64,000 bases of DNA from Mesostigma viride (taxonomy: Eukaryota > Streptophyta > Mesostigmatophyceae > Mesostigmatales > Mesostigmataceae): the NCBI GenBank assembly GCA_009746045.1, contig RPFO01000912.1:1-64000 (forward strand). The letters run 5' to 3'. The notes under the pieces are model-generated. The model ran no database searches and had not been told where the DNA came from. It saw only the letters and a list, made by a program, of their open reading frames with translations. This document shows positions 50,195-61,900 of the stretch, one piece after another (the first letter of the stretch is position 1; every line of letters begins with the position of its first letter). The translations under genes and the position numbers were made by a program.

Positions 50195-51860
50195 GATTTC
50201 CCAACGGAGGCATGTTATAATTTAATTTAATTTTTTTAATTTAATGCCTCCGTTGGGAGATCATGTAGCACATATTCCATGATGGATGGGTGGAGTGGAG
50301 GAAGCCGCGTAATCGAACTAACCTAATTCTAAGCTATCTAGTAGTCTAGAAAAGCCTAACTACACTAGTTACTGATCAAAACGCCTCCTCCTCTTGGGGG
50401 GAGGTGGCTTGCCCACAGGGTCTGGCGTGTGAGCCTTGACAATCTTCTGCCACCGCGTCTTGTCCTGCATGGCAGTCCAAAGAAGGGAGAGAGAGTGGAT
50501 GCGGTGTTCAAACTGGGCTGGGACCACTAGCTAGGTCGGCCAGCAACATCTGGGTGTAGTTCATGGCATGTTTCCCTACCCTTTTAGGAATGTTCTTGGG
50601 GCCAGGCCAGGTCAAAATATGCCGCCCTGGTTGGCCGAGCCGCTGGGGGCCGGCCAGACCAAGGGTGGTGTCAACCTGGCTGGTGCGAGCAAGATGTCCT
50701 ACAAATGCTATCCTACGCTGCCTAATCTTGTCCGAAATACGAGGCATACCCTGATACAAAGACTCTAATGACGGGCGCTTGGAAAACCCTACGTTCAGGA
50801 CCTGTCGGAGCCGCTCCTGTATTAAAACCGTGCCGTCTAGCTTAGCTGCCACTTGCCAGTGTTGCCGTGAGTGTCCACGCCTCGGCGCCATACGTGAGCA
50901 CCGTGAGGACGAGGACCTTGAAGAGCATGCGCTTGCGGTGCTCGCCCAGGCCCAAGGTTGGGGCTGCCATGCATCTGCGATAAGCACCTTCCCGAGGGGT
51001 ATGCTCCTCCTGTTTTCTCCCCACGGGCCCCGCGGCCCGTTGCTAGCCAGGGTAGAAGTCCGCAGGTGGAGGTTATTGGTCCTGAGGATAGCCGCTTCAC
51101 TACCGCCTCGTCTGCCATTACAGTATAGAGGACAGCTCGGATGAGGATTGCATCCCCATCTAGTGCTTAACGGTTGGGGGATGATGCAGACGATATTTGT
51201 GTAACTTTTGTGTAATTATTTTTCTAATGAGATTAGCATAGTACTCCGTGGCATGCCTTTGCGCATGACACGCAAGTACTTACTTATACTTACTTAAGGT
51301 TGGAGCGCCAGTAGGTGCATGTTGAGCGAATTAACGAAGCCTAGCCCAGCCCAGGCCGATGCGGATGTCCACATCGTCGGCGGTGTCAGGGATCAGGGCA
51401 TGCTCGAGCATGCAACCCCAACAGTTTGAAGCGAGCGCGGAACGGGACCTCCGTCCCGTCGAGCAGGCGCGGCTGCCAGCGGTGGGCGACTGGAGGCCGG
51501 CCCAATCACCATCGCCTCAGTTTTGACACTAATCTCCAACCCCGCCGCCGGCCCTCGCCTCCAGGCTCAGATCGACAGGACTTCCAGCCAGGTCTGAATG
51601 TGCTCGGGGCGCGCGATGAGGGTGGTCCGCATAAATCAGGTCGGCCAGGCGGTAACCCGTGCTAACCCCGCCGTGCCCGCGCTCGTTAAGAATGTCCTTG
51701 GAAGCCTGGCTCGAACCCCTTGCCACACCCCGTGGTGAAGGGGGAATGACCAGTGGGGTGGTGCCTTCCGCAGTCCGCACTACTGCTTGTGAGCCCTCAT
51801 ACAGTCGACGAATGGCAGCAATAAACGCCATGCTTAATAGCCAGGCCATGCCTAATAGCC
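50195..51860 (-). mobile_element. LINE family 1 copy, minus, with SINE insertion
   Basis: Minus-strand 3' end (tail and hairpin at 50,200-50,280), C-terminal RT coding (DKIRQRRIAFVGHLART, GAEAWTLTATLA) and further 5' RT sequence to about 51,860, with many frameshifts. Interrupted by the SINE at 50,962-51,295. Confidence 0.75.
50954..51303 (+). mobile_element. 334-bp SINE with (TACT)n tail and 8-bp TSD
   Basis: Insertion 50,962-51,295 is flanked by AAGGTTGG (50,954-50,961; 51,296-51,303). Its 3' end folds CTCCGTG-GCATGC...GCATG-A-CACG before the TACTTACTTATACT tail, the same outer stem as LINE family 2, which suggests it is mobilised by that family's enzyme. Confidence 0.75.
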
Positions 51861-52972
51861 AGGCCATGCTTCATTGGAAATAGTCCAAGAAAAGCTGCAC
51901 ATGTAGTGCAATTAGACAAAGACAAGATATCCCAGCACGGTGCAACGGTGGGCAGTCCTGAGCTAGCAGCCCGCGGCGCAGACAGTACTGCCAAAGATGC
52001 CACGTGGCGGCGACTGGAAAAAAAATGGCGCACTACTATGATGTGGAAAATCACAAAAGGTGGACAGTTGAACACGGTTCCATTTTGAGCGGGGGGGAAG
52101 GGGGGGGGGGGGGGCAATTGTTGAACTGGTCGCTACTAAACCCGGCCGGACCAGCCTTAATTCAGTCCATGTGCTTCACTTAATTAATTTAGTAGTATGA
52201 ATTCATGTATCACGTCATCTTCATGCATGTGAACAGGCCGGGGTGCCCAGCGAGCATTGAGTGATTGAAGATGTACTGCAGAGCTGCATGTCAAACTACA
52301 AGCTTTGCACATGTCATCATGTGCTGTGTGTATGGCAGCATTGTCGTCAGAAAGCAACAAACGTGAAAACGCTAGCTTCCCAAATCTGAGATTCCGCGGA
52401 ACACAGAAAGTAAGAAAGCCTAGAAGCTACCAGCAAGGAATCGAACATATGTAGGACCTTTGGCATGATTTCGCGGCTGTGTGAGTCTCCTGATCCGAAG
52501 GCATCTCACTTGGCGTTTCGAAAGAGCCCAACTGCGAGAAACCTCTTTACCGGAGATTGAGGGGTGCCAATATATGTCCGATATTGCTGAATCTATAGAA
52601 GATGACTCACCACTAGACCTAGAAGTGTGCAGGAGTACTACGGACGGACCTACGTGATATTCTAGTATCGCCGATGTAGGCAGGTTGACCACTGCAGCGT
52701 GCTTCTTGGGTTCCATGCTAGCTGTCATCAGTTGCCTGCTCAGGGGTGAGTCCATGCGCACTTGCGCAGAAACATCAGGTTGCAGCAGGTTCCACTTTGA
52801 GCTCATGCAGGACTACACTTGGCACAATGAAGTTTGCAGCCGAAAGTCCCCTCGCATGCAGTCTGGCAAGCCACGATTGGACAGGATTCAGAATGGTCTT
52901 GCAGCCTTGCTTGCATGCATGTTGTTCAGCGCACCTGATCGTCAAGCGCAGTCACAACAAGAACTAAGGTGC
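51861..52972. other. Downstream flank of the cohesin gene, no gene supported
   Basis: Includes a G-rich tract at 52,090-52,115 (runs of 7 and 16 G). ORFs here (for example 52,420-52,806 minus) show no domain or codon signal; part is probably the 3' UTR of the minus-strand cohesin gene. Confidence 0.35.
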
Positions 52973-55900
52973 TCACAGGTACTGCCCAGGGCTCACGAGG
53001 ATGTCCCCATATGGCTCCGGCTGCCTCACCGTGACGTATCGCGTCGATGCCAGGACTGTGCCCACAAAAATAACGGATGACAGCAACACAACCAGGGCAA
53101 CACAACAGGCCCTTGAGCAGTTGTGAAATTTCACGCGCGCGATGCGTTGAAGATTGCCTGGCCACCAGCAAAATGAGCATTCAATAGGCATTGGTTTCCG
53201 ACTCTCTATATAGCGGCACAGGTCCATTTTGTGGCCATGAGGAGCCAAAGGCAAATGAAAGCCGGGTGAGTGCGAAGGTTGACTGCCATCGCACATCACT
53301 AGTATGGCCATGCAAGAGTCTGGCGGCTTCAAACCAACGTTCATGAGACCATGACATGCACTTTGGTGGGCATGCTTGCAAGCTCCCATGCAGATACAAC
53401 AAATGCGTTTGAACAGCTAGGTTCACTCCGATAGATTGCCTGAATAGTACGGTTTGAACTAAGATTGGACCCGTATTAACTGCTTAAGGATCGTAAACAT
53501 GGAGTGTGGACAGGGATGGAAGGGATGCAAGGTGTATATCATTCCCAAACTAGATGGAATGATGCCTCATATGCCTACACCAATAAAAGGCAATTCAAGT
53601 TTAAATTTCACAATTTACCAAGCAACAGTTGCTGTGAACAGCAGGGGTCTGGGGTGTTCAGCAACGCGGTGTCCTTCAGACCTATAGCTAGATCTACGAC
53701 ATGCATCATCGAAGCATAGCCATACACGTCTTGTCTGATTAATTAGTCTCACAACTGGCTCGACGTGCCGATCAAAGTGTAGCACGCCAAAGTGTGGTAA
53801 GTGGTGCACCGTACCCAAGGAAGTATGCAACAAGTCACACGAGAATCGCAGTAGTACGTATGCGGAGCGCTTGGCGCCCCTCAGCTCAACAAGAGGCAGC
53901 TGAGGCCAGCGTGTGCACGAGCACGCACCACATATCTGGTAAAAGACGCGGCTTGCGCGGTTCTTGGACAGACCGGCCGCCATGCTGAGCAGTGACGCTG
54001 GCGGCTGCTGCGTGCCCTCGCGCACCACACCGTCCTCGTCGGGGCGCCGCACAAAGGCCTCGCGCAGGAAGCTGCGGGCGCAAAAGGGGTGGCCGACAGG
54101 AAGCAGTCAGCACGGACAGGTGCACATTGCTTCGGGCGAACACGAGCGCTAGAGCATGTACATGTATCCTATTTTTCATAAGCAGCACAGCACGTACATG
54201 AGACCGCACACATATTGCACAAACTGGTTGTCTATAGACGCAAGACTGGTTTGCGTACAGGTCTACCGGTTGCCCACCAGGAATTTCTCGCCTATGTGTA
54301 CAATATCCAAGGCGTGTGGCCATTCTCATTGGCTTGTGTGGGTGCTTGCCCACACAAGCACCGCTGGTGTTCGTGTCATGGCGCGGGGCCATCCTTACTG
54401 GACCGTCGCCTGCGTGCGCTCGTCATCATCTGACCGTGGTCTAGCTTCTCGCAGGCAATGCCTATTAAAACCTGACCATCGCCTGCGTGTGGCCATCCAA
54501 GCTTACGGCACCATCCAACCTGACTGCATCAACACACGCGCGGGTGTGCTTGCATATGAATGCGCACCTGATCATCGCCTGCGTGTGCTTGTCGATGGAG
54601 TTCTCTGGGAGGCCAGCCGTGCGCTGCGTGGCACCCGGCCCCGTCTCCTCGAACAGCTCTGGGGGCCGGGGGGGAGGGGGCAGTGATCAGTCAGGGCATC
54701 GGGGCCCAGTGTAGCAGGACACGGGTTCATGACTTGAGCGGCGCCGTCACATGCAGAACAACACGGCCACAACCCACCGCCGCTTCCCACACAACCAGCC
54801 GCTTTCTGTCAACAGCCAGTGGCCATCAACATCGCCACTTGCCATCACACACGTGGTTGCGCTTGTGGGCATGGGAAGCACACATGCATTAGGCATTCGG
54901 CGCATAAATAGGTATAACCAGCGATTAATAGGACTGCTTCAAACGCAGTGGGCATGGCATGGCATACTATTCTTTTCTGCATGACGCCGCCCCTGCCTGA
55001 CCCCGTTCACGCACGCTCGTAATAGCCTCCTCTGTGCGTGTCCGGATATGGCCTGATGTGCGACAAGCGCGGATCGTATCCCACATACTCAGGTACCTAC
55101 AAACCACATGGACCGCCATTAATGGCCCCATGTGTCTACCCCATCCCATGCGCGGAAAGGACCCCATCCCAACTAGCACCAGGGAGGTCATCCACCTTCC
55201 CCCCAAAAGAGCCATTAATCGCCCAGAAACGAGTTATGAATCGGCCTACCCTGATACAGCGGCATCCATCCATGAACCCGATGATGCCACAAACAGATAT
55301 AGCGGCATCCATCCATGAACCGGATGATGCCACAAACAGATATAGCGGCATCCATCCATGAACCCGATGATGCCACAAATAGAAATAGCGGCATCCATCC
55401 ATGAACCCGATGATGCCACAAATAGATATAGCGCCATCCATCCATGAACCCGATGATGCCACAAACAAACATGCCCAGGCTCACCGAACTGGGACAGCGT
55501 GCCAGGTGGCGCGCCGGCACCCGCGGTCTCTGGTATCTCGGGCAATGCGTCGGCGGCCGCGGGCAGGTCCTGGTCAAACAGGTCGGTCGGGATCTTTCCG
55601 CCAGGGGACAGGGAGGGGTGCGCGCCCCTGGGATGCAAGATACCACACAGAGTGCACCTGTGAATGGCGGGTTTAGGTGACTGTCAGCACTGTGTGGCCC
55701 AGCGCAGGTACTATGAACGACGTATGCCATCGAACTGTGGGAGGCAGGTGGTTCCGTGTCGGGTGAACCACAGCCACGCATAATGGAAGCTGTCCTAGTT
55801 GGACCGCAGCTGTCGGTAGCAAGAAGATAATTTTATAATGGTGATGCGAGGAATCCGTGGCCACTATCACACGATGCTCCCTTGCCCCCACCACTTCCGA

Positions 55901-58900
55901 TAGACTGCAATACTCTGCACCCCTGTCCTGCATCTCTGTCCCCGCTATCGCCCCCCATGAGCCAGGGCAGACAACCCGTGCATGGCGCGATCCAGCGTGC
56001 AGAGTGTTGCAGTCGATGGGAGATGACCGCTGCAGCTGCGCACAGGGTCAGGACTGCGCGCGGCAAGAACCGGGGCAGGGCCAACAGATATGATGGCCAG
56101 AGCCCAGACAACGCTGCGAGCGCGACAATGGCATGTCCTAGATGGGGACAAGGATCCCTTTGGAAATGGGCATAAACCCCTATACATGCCTTCAGCATGT
56201 CCAACAGGAGCAAAAAGTGCGCACCTTGAGCCTACCGGTGAGCCTAGCCGATCCATGCGACCTCGCACATATGCACAATCGAGGAAATCCCAACTCACCC
56301 ATGCAACGGGTTTGCCTCTTCGGCTTGAAGACCTCTGCATCTGTGAATATCCGTTCCCAGATAGTGATGCGTATGAACTGAGAGCATCGATGAATCGAGA
56401 ACCATTCAACAGCTCACCGCTGGGCCCTGTCGCCTGAGAGAGGGCCCTCAAAGTCCAGCCGCAGCGGCCGCCCCTCGGCGTCCGAGAGGGACCCGCTCGC
56501 CTTGCGCTTGCCGGCGCGCCCTGCCAGGTCACCCGCTGCGGCGTAGGCCATAGTGCAGCAAGGTAAGGTATAAGGAGGGGTATTAGGTCCAGGCGCGGCA
56601 AGGAGGGGCATTCGGTCCAGGTATAAGGGCAGGTGCCATGGACATGGATGGGTGCAGGAGATGGGCCGCAGCTGGCATCAGGGTGCCAGTAAATGAATTT
56701 AGGTAATGCAAAGGTATGCATTACCTATCCTCGTTCTCAAGGTGCATCTGTCTTAACGTGCATGAACATCACCTTGCGGGTCTTCACCCTGATGCCACGC
56801 TTGCTCGGGCCACCCAGCTATCAGTTATTCCCAACAAACGGTCACTGTATCCATCTGTCCTCCTTCGGCTAAAGGCCTCCGCATGTCAGATGGCCGATTT
56901 ACCAAACCAAGCCAATGCCTTGGGACCCCACTACGTGTTTGCCAAAGCGTCACCATCCCTTTCAGGCAGTGTATTGCATGCTGCCGGAAACCAAGAATTC
57001 GATGACGCTGACAAGAAATTCTGCGAGTATTTCCAGCAAAAGCGGCCGCGGCAGTGCCTTTCACAAACATAACGCGTCGATATGTGTTGAACTGATCTTT
57101 TTTTATTGACGCGTGCGGTCTCGAGAGGCGGCAGAGTCACAGCCGCCGGCTCAAGCAACCTTGGGTAGCCAAGTAGTCCTCATGCCAACAGGAGCAAAAT
57201 AATGTCTCGGAAAGGCGCGCGCTAGCGGGATGGCCAGGGAGTGGGAGCACACTCATACCTTTTGACACGCCCTTGGCAGGGGCAGGCTGGTAATGGCCCT
57301 AAGCCTCGACACACGAAAGAATGATCAAAATGACACCGCTGACCTCATGAACGCGCAACACCATGGAGTTGACGGGCACCTGGGACACGCATGCGTGCCG
57401 CCTACCTGATGGGTGCGGCGTCAGGCGGCCCGGGCTGGCTGACCCGACTCCGCCTGCTCGGAAGACCTCAGGCTCCAGCCCTGGCGTCACGGTGACGCCC
57501 TCCCTGCCGGGGACCGGCTCGTCCATGGGCGGCAGTCCCCCGTCCTGGTAGTCCTCCATGGGCGGAAAGTCAGGCATCTCCCTTCCCCGTCCCATGCCGC
57601 GCTCGTCTGCGGGCGATGCTCCCGCGCCCGCCGCCGGAGCGCCTGCGATGCGCCATAAGCATTTGCATGCGCACCATTGATGGCCAAGGGCGTCCAAGAG
57701 CAGTTTATCAGAATTGTAGACCTGTAGACTAGGCAATGCTGGGGTGCCGTCACTCGCATTTAAGATCCTGGGGACCACTAGCTCTGACAGAAAGAAAAGA
57801 AAAAAGAAGAGACATGGCACATGCCACAACACAGCGGTGTGCATCGAACATGTGATATCCATCACAGCATGCAGAGAATCACGCGGTTGCACAAGCAAAA
57901 TCTACAAAGCTGGTAAATCGGAACAAGGATGAGACACAGCCCCTAAAGAAACCTCAAGGCAAGCCAAGCTAAGCCAGCACGATATCCCATGCAACACGCT
58001 TTTTTTTTTCGCTGATAATGGCACACACAGTGACGATGTTACTGAGAAAGGGCGTGGAGAACCAGGGTGTGAAGATGATTGGAATACCACTTGTACCTTA
58101 AAAAGGACCCTGAGCATGCTTAAAGAACTTGGCCGTCGGGGCAACACGTGATCAGGCTGCATGAGGCCTCTTACCGCGGGGCACGTGACTGGTAAGCACT
58201 CACGCACAGCATGGTTGACGACTTCACATGACTGGTCAAATGACTGATCCGATCACAGACCACATGATCAATCGAAACATTTTTTATCAAACAGTATTCA
58301 GCACTCGCCTGCCATCTGGCCCGCGCGGCGTTGCACTAGCGTGCGGTACAGCTCGCGCCGCGTGCCGCCGTCGTCCATGGCGGCACATGATGGCAGCAGG
58401 TGGACGTCACCCGCATCCACCGGCTTGGGCTTGGGGACAGGCTGTAGTCGGGGGGCAAGGCCCAGGCACCAAAGGGTGGGGGTGGGGGTCGGGGCGTGGG
58501 GTGGGGCGGGTGGGAATTGCTAGTGCGGTTGCCAGCACGGGGTTGCCAGTACGGGGTGCCAGTCAGGGTTGGCAGTACGGGGTCACCATCAACAGGTTGT
58601 GAGAAGGTCAAGAATGAAGGGAAGGGCCCAGCGTGGAGGGATGATGGATGAGGACACAGTAAGCCCACATCACTGCTTTACATGGACAGAGACTACGGAA
58701 TGCGCGCTGACAGCCAGGAGGGCGAATGTGTGTTTGAGTTGAGCGCAACAACCCTCACAGCAGCCTGCAGTTAGGATGCCGCGTAACTGCCCCACAGGAT
58801 ACTACGCAGCAGCTTGAGGGTGACGAGCGCAGGTTCCCCGCATTACGTCAAGCATGACCTCAAATCCATCATCCATCCCTGGCAGCCTGTAGCTCACTCC

Positions 58901-61900
58901 AGGGAGCCCAGCGCGTACTTCGAGCAGATGCCATCGCAGCAAGAGCTCTGCCATGATCACGATAACACGTTTCTACACAATCGTAGGCAACACGCCCTTT
59001 ACAGCCAGGGACACTAAGAAAGTCGATCTCTGCGCCCTTAACAGCCACACTAGGAAAGCGGCGGAATCCACCCCCCATTGAATAACAGGTACCGTGTGGA
59101 GCCACAGCAAATTTATCTACTGCTCACCGCGACGCGCCGTGCCCGCACGATGTCGCTCGTGTCCTGCAGCCACGCGCCGAACGTCTCCGCGCTGATCTCC
59201 ACCGCCTCGTCCAGCAGAACGCGGCGACCCCCGCGGCGCGCACCGCCGCCACCGCGGTAGGGGGGCTGGCCGGCAGTGTCCGCGCCACGAACGGGCTGGT
59301 CAGGGGGATGCCAGGGGGATTGAGGCATGAGAGGCTTTGTGGGTATGTCAGGCACGCCAGGTAGGTAAGGCATGGGACTATGCATTCAAGACAATTGTCA
59401 TGTCGATGGCTCCGTGCAACAGGGTTTGGAGGATATCTCTTGATTCCTCTGCTGTATGGATTCGTGTATGGCCATGTGGGTTTCTATGCCACGTGGATTC
59501 GTGTGCCATTCGGCACTTGACCCAGGACCAGCCTTTCTCCATATCCTGCCCATGATGGCCTTGGATGCGAACCCGTGAGTCAGCGGAAGCTTGCCAGCAC
59601 TAACCAATGAGAAAAACCTCCACCGTGGCAGTCCAGTCCCTCCCTGCCCCTGCCTTCATGTCCCCCGATGCCAGCATCCCAGGGTTCTATGAACGTGTTG
59701 AGATGCTCAACAAGGCTTGACCTACAACTGGTTCTTCTTCTTAATCCCGCGCTCAGACAGGTTGTCCCTTCTGCCCATGCTCCTCATAGTTTCCGATTGC
59801 GTCGACAGTGATATGAGTCTAGCGTGTCCTACTGAGGCCGGCATTTTGCATCAAGTCATCATCAACCACGGTGCCCAGCTTTTTGCCCTGATCTGGCCTT
59901 CCAAGCACCCTGACGGCTGCTGATTCGTCACTGGTAATAAATGGCACCAGGCACCAAGAGTGTTTTTTCTATGCAGTCTACTAGCCGTACCACCGACCCA
60001 GGTCTTCACCCGCCCACAGCCCCACACGCCAATAATGGCGTGGATGGTCTCACGTACTGAGAGCTCCCTGCCAGGCGCCGCCGCCGGCTCCTCCACGAGC
60101 AGCACATTCTCCTCCAGCGTCTCTGGGATGGTGGTCAGGCCAGGTGGCGCGCCTGCAGCCGCCCGAGGAGGGAGATCATCTGCAACATCGCAGCCAAGCA
60201 GATGGTGTCATGACGCACAGGATGCCACATGGCCGCCCTTGATTGCGAAGTGAGGAGAGATATACGGTTGTTGCGTTATCGTGCAATGTATTTACAAAAC
60301 GCTATGCGGCATGGCTTTGCATGGCAGGACCAGCAACCCGTGCATGGCAGGACCAGCCACCCGTGCATGGCAGCTCCCTACCCAGCGGTGGGGATCCCCC
60401 ACCAACAGCGCGCGCTCACACATGCCTACAGCGGTGCATGGCAGGCACGTGCCAAGCAGTGACAGTCACCTGCCGAGCGGTGGCAGGCATGCAACAAGCA
60501 GCGCATGAATGCAAGCGATGTGTGACCCCTTCCGAGCGGTGGCGGTCACCTACCTAGTAGTATGATGTTGTAGAAGTCACCTACCCAGCGGCGGCGGTCA
60601 CCTGCCAAGTAGCATCTTAGCAGTCACTTGTACCTAGAATAATCTAATAGCAGTCACCTACCCAGCGGCGGCAGCTCCGGGAACTCCTCCATCGGTGGCA
60701 GGCCCATCTCCGGCATGTCAGGCATCTCGGGGCCCAGGAACTGCTCCTGCTGCTCCCCCCTGCAGGCAGGTAGGCAGGCCGACAGCATGACCGTGGGCAT
60801 GGTAGACCACCCTTTGAATGAAGCGTACTCAAGAGTACGACCGCGTGGTGCCTCCCCCAAGCCCGTGAAGACATACATGCGTGCGGCCGCAGCCCAGCAG
60901 TCCCTTGTCGCGTGGCACCCATCCTTGGCCAGGGGCTGGTAACTACTTGAGCTATATCCCAGAGACATATAGCACACACGCCTGATCTTGGCATTGGGCG
61001 TGCCACACCTCAGCATGCGGCAATGAGGATTGTGTGCGCGGAAGTCTCTAATGCAGGCAAACTTTTTTCCATACCTTTGTTATGGTATTGCAACAGCCCA
61101 TTTTCCAGTATGCCAAGATACAATTATTGCTCCCAACCACGTAGAGACAACGCTGGCCTCAGGCATGCAGGTTGCGTGGTCATGCAGCGCGCGCCTTCTG
61201 AGCCAGGCATTGTCCAGGTGACGGAGGTGAGGGACAGGAGTGGGAATGCGCTCAATGGTACAATTGCACAAAAAAAAACTTCTGTTGATATCTACGTGAT
61301 TACTGGCCATGGCTACGTCGGCTGTGCCCAGGCTCCCCCAGAAAGCATGCGCCATCATCCACGCAACCGTTCCGGGCTGTCGCGGTGCACAAACCCACCC
61401 ACGGTGCATGGGTCCTTGCTCAAGCCACAGCAGGCGCATCATTCCAACCGGCCGTTCTTCATGGCAGTTCTACAGGCAGTTGTTCCAGCAGGTGCCTCAC
61501 GGACATACCCCAGCAGGAAGTCAGCCTCCAGCAGGCCACCGCGTGTATCCGCCTCCACCAGCGTGATGTCCTCCTTGGCTGCGGGGCAAGGACAGGGAGG
61601 GATGACAGGGGAGCATGCCCGGGCGAGTAAAGACGGTGGATGGCAGGGAGTCAGAGCCCAGACGGGGTGTGCAGTGAGGGATGACAGTTTTATTGATTAA
61701 ACAATGGTGGCAGCGTGAGGTCCTCCTTGGCTGCGAGGTGACACGAAGCATGCCCAGGCGCGGTAAGGGGAGGGATGGGAGTCGTATAACCAAACGTGGG
61801 CATGCAATGCACGGCGCCATGGTCGCGGCATGCGGCAGCACCAGAGCGTCCAGCCATTGAGGGCAGGAGCAAGTCATTCAACGGCATCCACGAGGGTCAA

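Noticed and set aside
52420-52806. 128-codon minus ORF downstream of the cohesin gene
   Set aside because: No domain, lies in the presumed 3' UTR, composition not protein-like.
53886-54392. Alternative frame MWCVLVHTLASAAS as the cohesin C-terminus
   Set aside because: The donor at 53,928 and acceptor at 53,056 give an in-phase C-terminus with the family's QPEPYGDI motif, which is far more convincing.
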